Below are positions 6,531-12,268 of a stretch of DNA of 20,068 bases, in pieces; position 1 is the stretch's first letter, and every line of letters begins with the position of its first letter. The stretch is from Actinomycetes bacterium (GTDB taxonomy: Bacteria; Actinomycetota; Actinomycetes; Mycobacteriales; Mycobacteriaceae), in assembly GCA_023404955.1 (NCBI GenBank), contig JAEXZY010000011.1, positions 1-20,068 of the forward strand, in the 5' to 3' direction. The position numbers and the translations under genes were made by a program. The notes beneath the pieces were generated by a model that had not been told where the DNA came from, ran no database searches, and was given only the letters and a program-made list of their open reading frames with translations.

Positions 6531-7382
6531 TCAGTCCGAGGTGCGGCGGCGATAGGCGGCGAGGGCGAACGGCGCGAACACCGCGGTCAGCGCCAGCGAC
6601 CAGAGGATCGTCGCCAGCACCGGATGGTGCAGCGGCAGTTGGGCGTCCGGCGCTGCCGGACCGCCGTTGCCCCACAGTTCGCGCATCGCCTGCGCGAGCG
6701 ACGACACCGGGTTCCACTCGGCGATGACGCGCAGCCAGTGCGGCATCGGCTCGGTGGGCACGAACGTGTTGGCCAGGAACGTCACCGGGAACAACACCGT
6801 GAACATCACCCCGTTGACCGCCTCCACGGTCCGCATCAGCGAACCGATGAGGATGCCGAACCAGATCATGCCGAAGCCGAAGACCAGGATCAGCGCGAAG
6901 GCCAGCACCGCTTCGGCGATGCTGCCGCGGATGCGCCAGCCGATGGCCAGGCCGGTCAGGGCCATCACCACCACACCCAACGACGAGTGCATCAGGCTCG
7001 CGACACTGCGCCCGATCAGCACCGACGACCGCGAAATCGGCAGTGAGCGGAAGCGGTCGATGATCCCCTTCTCGACGTCGGCGGTGATGCCCGACGCCAC
7101 CACGAACGCCGAGAACACGATGGTCTGCGCCTGGATGCCGGGCAGCAGGAACTCGCGGTAGGAGGCGCCGCCGGCGTTGGTGATCGAGGCGCCGAACACG
7201 AAGGCGAACAGCAGCACGAACATGATCGGCTGCGCGGTGACGTCGCTCAGCATCTCCGGCATGCGCTTGGTGTGGATCATGTTGCGTTTCACCATGATCC
7301 ACGACTGCTGCACGATATTGGTGGGATGCGTCGGGACCGCGCCGGTGCGGACTCTCGGGTGCTCGGTGTCCAGCGCGGTCAT
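6531..7382 (-). CDS. ABC-2 type exporter permease, DrrB-like
   Basis: This 283-residue integral membrane protein is the permease half of a daunorubicin-resistance-type (DrrAB) exporter. After a ~50-residue cytoplasmic N terminus it shows about six hydrophobic segments (beginning QPIMFVLLFAFVFGASI), with LLPGIQAQTIVFSAFVVASGITADVEKGIIDRFRSLPISR near 80-120, the signature of ABC-2 permeases of this family. The WNPVSSLAQAMRELWG motif near 230 is also typical. The ATG at 7382 overlaps the stop of the ATPase gene (ATGA, 7379-7382), so the two are translationally coupled and surely form one transporter. Exported substrates in this family include drugs and, in mycobacteria, phthiocerol dimycocerosate-type lipids. 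The substrate here is not deducible, although an acyl ligase lies upstream in the same direction. Confidence 0.93.
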   Translation of the reverse strand: MTALDTEHPRVRTGAVPTHPTNIVQQSWIMVKRNMIHTKRMPEMLSDVTAQPIMFVLLFAFVFGASITNAGGASYREFLLPGIQAQTIVFSAFVVASGITADVEKGIIDRFRSLPISRSSVLIGRSVASLMHSSLGVVVMALTGLAIGWRIRGSIAEAVLAFALILVFGFGMIWFGILIGSLMRTVEAVNGVMFTVLFPVTFLANTFVPTEPMPHWLRVIAEWNPVSSLAQAMRELWGNGGPAAPDAQLPLHHPVLATILWSLALTAVFAPFALAAYRRRTSD

Positions 7383-8335
7383 GCGCCGACCTCCTCGGGT
7401 TCGTCGGTACGGTGGCCGGTCAAGTTCAGGAAGACGTCGTCGAGGCTGGGGCGGGACAGTCCGATGTCGTCGACGGCGATCCCGCTGTCGCGCAGCCATC
7501 CGGCCACGGCGATCATGTCGTCGAGTCCGTCCGCCGACGCCGTCAACCGGCGCGCGCCCGCGTCGACATGGACCTCGGCGCCGGTGCGTCGCAACAGGTC
7601 CTGCGCCGCATCCAGATCCGCGGCGTTTCCGACGGTGATGACCAGGCTGGCACTCCCGGCCTGTTGCTTGAGCTGCAGCGGAGAGCCCTCGGCGATGATG
7701 CGGCCTCGGTCGATCACCACGATGTTGTCGGCCAGCTGATCGGCCTCTTCGAGATACTGCGTGGTCAACAGCAGTGTGGTGCCGCCGGCGACCAGTTCCC
7801 GCAGCACGTCCCACAGTTCGCTGCGGCTGCGCGGGTCCAATCCGGTGGTCGGCTCGTCGAGGAACAGCACGGGCGGCGAGGCGAGCAGGCTGACCGCCAG
7901 GTCGAGGCGACGGCGCATACCACCCGAGTAGGACTTCACCACCCGGTCGCCGGCGTCGCTCAGCGAGAACTGATGCAGCAGTTGGTCACCGAGCTCGTCG
8001 AGCGCCTTGCGGCGGATGCCGTACAGACCGCCGATCATCCGGATGTTCTCGCGCCCGGTGAGCAGCTCGTCGACGGTGGCCACCTGTCCGGTGAGCCCCA
8101 TGTGACGGCGGACCTGGTCCGGTTGAGTGCGCACGTCGTATCCGGCGACGCGCGCCGTTCCGCTGGTGGGTTCGGTCAGCGTCGTCATCATGCGAACCGT
8201 GGTGGTCTTGCCCGCACCGTTGGGGCCGAGCAGGCCCAGTACGGTGCCGGGCGGCACGGTGAAACTGACACCACCGACAGCGGTGTGCTCGCCGAAGCGC
8301 TTCACCAGCTCGATGGCTTCGATGGCCGATTCCAT
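7379..8335 (-). CDS. ABC exporter ATP-binding protein, DrrA-like
   Basis: This 318-residue ATPase energises the coupled DrrB-like permease. Walker A is GPNGAGKTT (37-45), the Q-loop is at Gln84, the signature SGGMRRR starts at 137, and Walker B with catalytic Glu is VLFLDEP (156-162), followed by the D-loop TGLDPRS. The switch (H-loop) position reads TTQYLEEAD, with Gln193 instead of His, which is typical of the DrrA subgroup. A C-terminal ~90-residue extension (from about 225) ending in PSLDDVFLNLTG is the DrrA regulatory domain. The ATG at 8335 sits 6 nt behind TACCGT, a leaderless-type promoter. It lies 66 bp behind the acyl-ligase gene with a small hairpin between, so it is probably a separate transcription unit. 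Family assignment is firm; the transported compound is unknown. Confidence 0.95.
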   Translation of the reverse strand: MESAIEAIELVKRFGEHTAVGGVSFTVPPGTVLGLLGPNGAGKTTTVRMMTTLTEPTSGTARVAGYDVRTQPDQVRRHMGLTGQVATVDELLTGRENIRMIGGLYGIRRKALDELGDQLLHQFSLSDAGDRVVKSYSGGMRRRLDLAVSLLASPPVLFLDEPTTGLDPRSRSELWDVLRELVAGGTTLLLTTQYLEEADQLADNIVVIDRGRIIAEGSPLQLKQQAGSASLVITVGNAADLDAAQDLLRRTGAEVHVDAGARRLTASADGLDDMIAVAGWLRDSGIAVDDIGLSRPSLDDVFLNLTGHRTDEPEEVGA

Positions 8336-8341
8336 GCCCCG

Positions 8342-8372
8342 ACGGTATCCGCGGGGGCCGACATCCGGCCAA
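8342..8372 (-). promoter_or_regulatory. Leaderless promoter of the drrA-like gene
   Basis: On the minus strand TTGGCC (8372 to 8367) is followed by 19 bp and TACCGT (8347 to 8342), then six bases and the ATG at 8335. The -10 to start spacing fits a leaderless mRNA; the -35 spacing is long, so the -35 is less certain. Confidence 0.45.
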
Positions 8373-8379
8373 TGCTTTA

Positions 8380-8393
8380 CCCGCCGCAGCGGG
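8380..8393 (-). terminator. Small hairpin after the acyl-ligase gene
   Basis: CCCGC (8380-8384) and GCGGG (8389-8393) form a perfect 5-bp stem with a 4-nt loop, 8 bp beyond the acyl-ligase stop. No U-tract follows. It may end that transcript before the drrAB unit. Confidence 0.35.
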
Positions 8394-8401
8394 CGACCGG
8401 C

Positions 8402-10036
8402 CTAGGTGACGAGCGAGACCGACGTCGACCGGCGCAGCTTGCCCGACGACGTCTTCGGGATGCTGCCGGGTCCCAGCACCACGACGTTGCGCGGCCGCAT
8501 CTCCACCTCGGCGACGACCTCGTGCGCGACCTGGTGCTCGATCCGGCGCACTTCGGCGGGGTCCTGCCAGGCGTTGGACTCCACGGCGACGGCGAACGTC
8601 TCGCGCGAATGGCCAGCGTCCAGGCGCACGGCCACCGCGCAGCCGGGGCGCACGCCCTCGACACGTCCGGCAGCCCGCTCGATGTCGGTCGGATAGATGT
8701 TGCGCCCGGCCATGATGATGACGTCCTTGACGCGACCGCACACCACGACGTGGCCGTCCTCGGTCATGTAACCGAGGTCACCGGTGTCGTACCAGCCGTG
8801 CTCGTCCTGGGCGGGGATGAATCCGCCCATCGTCATGTAGCCGGGCGTCACGCACTCACCGCGCAGCTCGATCACACCGACCCCGCGGGGCGGCATGACG
8901 TTGCCGTGGTCGTCGATGACGCGGGCTTCCAGATCGGTGAGCAGCGGGCCGAGATCGGCCAGCCGCTTGGTGTTGCCCTTGGTCGCCGGCACGGCGCGGC
9001 GCAGCGCCGCGAGCAGGTCGGCGTCGACCTCGTCGACCACCAGACCGGCGTTGCATGGCGAGAACGACACCGCGAGACAGGTCTCGGCCATGCCGTAGGC
9101 CGGCAGGATCGCCGATGCCTTGAGCCCGAACGGTCTGCCCGCGTCGATGAGGTCTTCGACGTCACCGGGCTCGACGGGTTCGGCACCCGAGAGCGCGAAC
9201 CGCAGCGTCGACAGGTCGAAATCGCCTTCCTTGGCCTGCCGGCGGAGACGCTTGGCCAGCAGCGCATAGGCGAAGTTGGGCGCCGCGGTCATCGTGCCCT
9301 TGTACTTGTCGATGAGCTTGGCCCACAGCAGCGTGTCCCGCAGGAAGTCCATCGGCGTGACCTTGACCAGCTCGGCGCCGAAATACATCGGGATGGTCAG
9401 GAAGCCGACCATGCCCATGTCGTGGAAGCAGGGCAGCCAGCTCACCATGACGTCCTTCTCGACGTCGTATTGCGCGCCGATGAACATCGCCTCGGCGTTG
9501 GAGTGGATGTTGCGGTGGGTGATCTGCACGGCCTTGGGCGAGCCGGTCGAGCCCGACGTCAACTGCATCAGGGCCAGCTCGTCCTCGTCGACCTCGATGG
9601 GGTCGATGGGGTCGGCAGCGAGCAGATCGGTGACCGTGAGGACGGTGACGCCCTTCTCCTCCAGCACCGGGATCGCCACGATGAACGGTTCGGACACGAT
9701 CACGGCCTTGGCCTCGATCATGCTGATCACGTTCATGGTGTCCTCGGCCCACATCACCAGATCGGTGCGGGGCGTGGGCTGATGCAGCATCGTCAGGCTG
9801 GCACCGCGCATCCACAGGCCCTGGGCGGTCGGCGCGATCTCCACCGGGAGCCCGGCCAGGACGCCCACCGCGTCACCGCGACCCACTCCCGCTGCCGCGA
9901 GACCACCGGCGATGCGCCGGGCGCGCTCGTGCACCTCGCCCCAGGTGTGCCGGACCGGCTCGTGCGGCTCGCCGGTCACCATGCCCCGGGTGCTCGTCCG
10001 AGCGTTGCGGTACATCTTCTCGGTGAATCTGCTCAC
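8402..10036 (-). CDS. Acyl-AMP / acyl-CoA ligase, Rv1013 (Pks16)-like
   Basis: This 544-residue ANL-superfamily enzyme activates a fatty acid as acyl-adenylate, then transfers it to CoA or to a carrier protein. It matches M. tuberculosis Rv1013 (named pks16 although it is no polyketide synthase) in length and in long stretches I recognise, such as VSRFTEKMYRNART and VSWLPCFHDMGMVGFL. The phosphate-binding loop LTSGSTGSPKA is near 159-169, the A5 motif is AYGMAET, the adenylate-binding aspartate is in WYDTGDLG, the hinge is GRVKDVIIMAGRNIYPTDIE, and the catalytic Lys (SGKLRR) is near 533. FHDMGMVG is the pattern of fatty acyl-AMP ligases (FAALs). The GTG at 10036 is chosen because GAGGAGG stands 5 nt upstream; a start 12 codons earlier lacks one. 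It follows a 324-bp intergenic region with a sigma-A-type promoter. Confidence 0.93.
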   Translation of the reverse strand: MSRFTEKMYRNARTSTRGMVTGEPHEPVRHTWGEVHERARRIAGGLAAAGVGRGDAVGVLAGLPVEIAPTAQGLWMRGASLTMLHQPTPRTDLVMWAEDTMNVISMIEAKAVIVSEPFIVAIPVLEEKGVTVLTVTDLLAADPIDPIEVDEDELALMQLTSGSTGSPKAVQITHRNIHSNAEAMFIGAQYDVEKDVMVSWLPCFHDMGMVGFLTIPMYFGAELVKVTPMDFLRDTLLWAKLIDKYKGTMTAAPNFAYALLAKRLRRQAKEGDFDLSTLRFALSGAEPVEPGDVEDLIDAGRPFGLKASAILPAYGMAETCLAVSFSPCNAGLVVDEVDADLLAALRRAVPATKGNTKRLADLGPLLTDLEARVIDDHGNVMPPRGVGVIELRGECVTPGYMTMGGFIPAQDEHGWYDTGDLGYMTEDGHVVVCGRVKDVIIMAGRNIYPTDIERAAGRVEGVRPGCAVAVRLDAGHSRETFAVAVESNAWQDPAEVRRIEHQVAHEVVAEVEMRPRNVVVLGPGSIPKTSSGKLRRSTSVSLVT

Positions 10037-10041
10037 GACGA

Positions 10042-10048
10042 CCTCCTC
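10042..10048 (-). promoter_or_regulatory. Strong Shine-Dalgarno deciding the acyl-ligase start
   Basis: The minus strand reads GAGGAGG five bases before GTG 10036. This strong site decides the start over an upstream in-frame candidate at 10072, and it contrasts with the many leaderless genes in this window. Confidence 0.75.
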
Positions 10049-10271
10049 GCCGACATCTGCGGATGTGCACATGCCCGTTTGCCATGTTCCGCCTGTTGAG
10101 CGGCCTTTTCATGGAGGCGCGCACACATTAAGGCAGCGGTTGTGTCTCGAATCGGTGATGGTCCGTTCCGACGATGCACCCGGCGGTCGGAGCGACTGCA
10201 GCGCCCTCCGTCGATCACGACAGGGGAACCTGACGCGTCCACTGCTCGACCGCTAGCTCTCACCGTCGCTC

Positions 10272-10300
10272 ATCTTAGAAGACTCTTAAGTAACTGCCAA
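10272..10300 (-). promoter_or_regulatory. Sigma-A-type promoter of the acyl ligase
   Basis: On the minus strand TTGGCA (10300 to 10295) is separated by exactly 17 bp from TAAGAT (10277 to 10272). The -35 matches TTGACA at five of six bases and the -10 fits TAnnnT. Transcription would begin near 10264. Confidence 0.65.
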
Positions 10301-10325
10301 ACGGGTGTCGAGTTTGAGGGATTCG

Positions 10326-10343
10326 TCACACATCCTTCACACG
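10326..10343 (+). promoter_or_regulatory. PhoP-box-like direct repeat
   Basis: TCACACA-TCCT-TCACACG is a direct repeat of two heptamers with a 4-bp spacer. The mycobacterial PhoP consensus, as I remember it, is TCACAGC-N4-TCACAGC; each half here matches five of seven bases, including all of TCACA. It is centred about 70 bp upstream of the predicted ligase transcription start, a normal activator position. Confidence 0.4.
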
Positions 10344-10360
10344 GGCGGGCGCGCCGGAGA

Positions 10361-11329
10361 TCAGGCCGACGGCGACGCGCTGGGCACGACCCGGGCGCCG
10401 TGCACCGGTCCGCTGGCCACGCGCACCGTCCGACACACCCCGGCCCCGGCCAGCTCCGTGCCGACGTCGACGGCGGCCCCCGCCGACGAGCACAGGAAGG
10501 CACAGGTGGGCCCCGATCCCGAGACGACCCCGGCCAGCGCTCCCGCCGCGACGCCCGCCCGCAGGGTGCGACGCAAGCCGGGGTCCAGCGTCAACGCAGC
10601 CGCCTGCAGGTCGTTGCCGAGCAACGGAGCCAGCTCGGCCGGATCACCCGTGGCCAGCGCCGCCAGCACCGGCTCGGCGGACTCCAACCGTGCGGGCAGG
10701 CTGTGGTCCTTCGCTTCGCGCAACCGGTCGATCTCCCCGAACACCCGAGCGGTTGAGAGCCCACCGTCAGCGAAGGCGAGCACCCAGTGAAAGGTGTTGC
10801 GGGTCAACACCGTTGCCAGCTCCTCGCCGCGACCGGTGCCGAGCGCCGTGCCACCGTGCAGAGCGAACGGAACATCCGAACCCAGCTGCGCGGCCAGGGC
10901 ATGCAAATCGCGGCGGGGCACCCCCAGCTCCCACAGCTCGTTCATCGCGACCAGCACGGCGGCGGCGTCGGCGCTGCCGCCTGCCATCCCGCCGGCGACC
11001 GGAATCGTCTTCTCGATCGTGATCGCCACGTCGGGAGCGCGTCCGACGTGCTCGGCCATCAGCTCGGCCGCCCGCCAGGCGAGATTGCGCGCGTCGGTCG
11101 GCAGCGAGTCCGCACCTTCTCCGCCGACCTCGAGGCTCAGCACATCGGCGGTCGTGACGGTGACCTCGTCGAGCAGCGATACGGCGTGGAACACCGTGGA
11201 CAACTCGTGATAACCGTCGGGACGGCGATCGCCGACCTCCAGGTACAGGTTGACCTTGCCGGGCACCCGGACCGTGACCGAACCGGTGGGAACCCACTCG
11301 GGGGCGGTATTGCCGTCGCGCGCGGACAC
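10361..11329 (-). CDS. ispE: 4-diphosphocytidyl-2-C-methyl-D-erythritol kinase
   Basis: IspE phosphorylates CDP-methylerythritol with ATP, the fourth step of the MEP pathway to isoprenoids (decaprenyl phosphate, menaquinone). The 322-residue protein is a GHMP kinase: PGKVNLYL with catalytic Lys25, the ATP-binding glycine loop PVAGGMAGGSADAAA (110-124), catalytic Asp152 in LGSDVPFALHGGTALGTGRGE, and the C-terminal GHMP motif VSGSGPTCAFL. The start GTG 11329 is the only start codon that keeps the family's N-terminal strand, and TAGGGT lies 6 nt upstream (leaderless style). It is divergent from the kinase gene across 51 bp. In M. tuberculosis ispE follows ksgA in an rpfB-ksgA-ispE operon as I recall; here two plus-strand genes separate them, so ispE has its own promoter. 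Length is slightly above the ~306-318 of relatives. Confidence 0.96.
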   Translation of the reverse strand: MSARDGNTAPEWVPTGSVTVRVPGKVNLYLEVGDRRPDGYHELSTVFHAVSLLDEVTVTTADVLSLEVGGEGADSLPTDARNLAWRAAELMAEHVGRAPDVAITIEKTIPVAGGMAGGSADAAAVLVAMNELWELGVPRRDLHALAAQLGSDVPFALHGGTALGTGRGEELATVLTRNTFHWVLAFADGGLSTARVFGEIDRLREAKDHSLPARLESAEPVLAALATGDPAELAPLLGNDLQAAALTLDPGLRRTLRAGVAAGALAGVVSGSGPTCAFLCSSAGAAVDVGTELAGAGVCRTVRVASGPVHGARVVPSASPSA

Positions 11330-11335
11330 CGCACG

Positions 11336-11374
11336 ACCCTAACGCCGCGCCGAAGCGCGGGTGAACCCTACTCT
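11336..11374. promoter_or_regulatory. Divergent leaderless promoters of ispE and the kinase
   Basis: On the minus strand TAGGGT (11341 to 11336) lies 6 nt before the ispE GTG. On the plus strand TACTCT (11369-11374) lies 6 nt before the kinase GTG at 11381. Both have the leaderless spacing and neither gene has a Shine-Dalgarno. The two -10 boxes are only 27 bp apart, so the promoters share their upstream DNA. Confidence 0.5.
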
Positions 11375-11380
11375 GGGAAC

Positions 11381-12181
11381 GTGCTTTCGCCGGGCGACCG
11401 CTTCGAGGGCTACACCGTGGAAGCGGTGGTGGGGCGCGGGGGCACGTCGACCGTCTACCGCGCGCGCCAGATGCGGCCCGCCGAGCGCACCGTCGCGCTC
11501 AAAGTGCTCACCGCCCAGCCGCCCTCAGTCGACGACGCGGCCCGCCTCGACCGGGAGTTCGCCCTCGTCCGCAAGCTCGACCACCCCCACATCGCGGAGG
11601 TGTTCGATCACGGGCCGGGCTGGCTGGCGATGGAGTTCTTCGCGGGCGGTCCGGTCACCCGTCTCACGACGCGGGCCGACCGCCTCGCGGCGTTGACCCA
11701 GATCGCGAGCGCGCTGGATCATCTGCACGGTCAGGGTGCGGTGCACTGCGACGTCAAACCCGCGAACATGCTGCTGCGCGCGGACTTTGTCCGACACGGG
11801 GCCGCACTCGCCGACTTCGGCTCCGCGCAGCTGCTGGGTGAGGCGGCACCACCGCGCACCACCCACGTGACCGCATCCCTGCCCTACTCCGCGCCCGAAC
11901 TACTACTCGGGCATCCGGTCGGTGCCGCCACCGACGAGTACGCCCTGGTGTGTAGCGCCGTCGAACTGCTGACGGGAGCGCCGCCGTTCCGTGTGGCGAC
12001 ATCGATGGGGCTCACGGCGGCGCAGCTGGCCAGCCCGCCGCCTCGGCTGTCCCGCGGCATCGACTGGCTGCCGCACGCTTTCGACTCCATCGTCGCCAAG
12101 GCACTGGCCAAGCAACCCGGCCTGCGCTATCCCACCTGCACCGAACCGATCGCGCTGATTACCCGGCTCCTGCGCCCGTGA
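11381..12181 (+). CDS. Small soluble Ser/Thr protein kinase
   Basis: The 266 residues are one Hanks-type kinase domain with no membrane segment, PASTA or other sensor domain. Visible are the glycine loop GRGGTSTVY (18-26), Lys41 in VALKV, the alphaC Glu59, the catalytic loop HCDVKPANM (122-130) with Asp124, Lys126 and Asn129, DFG (145-147), the activation segment with Thr/Ser at about 160-168, SAPE (170-173), and the alphaF Asp185. The usual HRD is HCD, so it is a non-RD kinase that may not need activation-loop phosphorylation. All core catalytic residues are present, so it should be active. GTG 11381 stands 6 nt behind TACTCT; longer versions of the frame run antisense into ispE and are not credible. 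I recall no counterpart here in M. tuberculosis. The asparagine permease lies 87 bp downstream in the same direction. The target is unknown. Confidence 0.88.
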   Translation: MLSPGDRFEGYTVEAVVGRGGTSTVYRARQMRPAERTVALKVLTAQPPSVDDAARLDREFALVRKLDHPHIAEVFDHGPGWLAMEFFAGGPVTRLTTRADRLAALTQIASALDHLHGQGAVHCDVKPANMLLRADFVRHGAALADFGSAQLLGEAAPPRTTHVTASLPYSAPELLLGHPVGAATDEYALVCSAVELLTGAPPFRVATSMGLTAAQLASPPPRLSRGIDWLPHAFDSIVAKALAKQPGLRYPTCTEPIALITRLLRP

Positions 12182-12207
12182 AACTTTGAAAATCATTCCC
12201 GCACTTC

Positions 12208-12245
12208 GTAACCCACGCTTAACATCGGTGAAGCCTGACGTGACA
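12208..12245 (+). promoter_or_regulatory. GlnR-like site before the asparagine permease
   Basis: GTAAC-N6-TTAAC (12208-12223) contains the AC-N9-AC spacing of actinobacterial GlnR half-sites (GTnAC-N6-GAAAC). Two weaker 5-mers, GAAGC (12230-12234) and TGACA (12241-12245), continue with the same 11-bp period. GlnR controls nitrogen-source uptake in mycobacteria, which suits an amino-acid permease. The match is partial. Confidence 0.35.
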
Positions 12246-12254
12246 CGCCGGGTC

Positions 12255-12260
12255 TAGCGT
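12255..12260 (+). promoter_or_regulatory. Candidate -10 of the permease gene
   Basis: TAGCGT fits TAnnnT and ends 8 nt before the ATG at 12269, so the mRNA would be leaderless or nearly so. No convincing -35 or Shine-Dalgarno is present, as expected if an activator is needed. Confidence 0.35.
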
Positions 12261-12268
12261 CGGCGTCC

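Larger units (their letters stand above)
10037..10360. other. 324-bp intergenic region between ispE and the acyl ligase
   Basis: This is the only gap over 300 bp. From the ispE side it holds a direct repeat resembling a PhoP box (10326-10343), a sigma-A-type promoter (10272-10300) reading towards the acyl ligase, and then about 227 nt of transcribed leader ending in the Shine-Dalgarno. The leader is less GC-rich than the genes. It contains a 76-codon open frame (10263 to 10033) that starts 8 nt behind the -10 and ends in a GTGA overlap with the ligase start, but its codon use argues against a real protein. I recognise no riboswitch family. Confidence 0.6.

Noticed and set aside
7412..10099. 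Very long plus-strand open frame opposite drrA-like and acyl-ligase genes
   Set aside because: Its translation is His/Gly/Asp/Arg-rich with no domain, and it spans two clear minus-strand genes and their gap. High-GC genes commonly leave such antisense frames open.
9873..10124. 83-codon minus-strand frame in the acyl-ligase leader and 5' end
   Set aside because: It is out of frame with the ligase, Arg-rich and without support; it overlaps the conserved ligase N terminus.
10787..12181. Extended kinase frame starting inside ispE
   Set aside because: The extra ~198 residues are antisense to ispE and have no kinase similarity. GTG 11381 with its leaderless -10 is the natural start.
12187..12201. 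TGAAAATCATT, resembling one half of an actinobacterial Zur box
   Set aside because: The second half (CCCG in place of TTCA) does not complete the palindrome, and no zinc-related gene is near.
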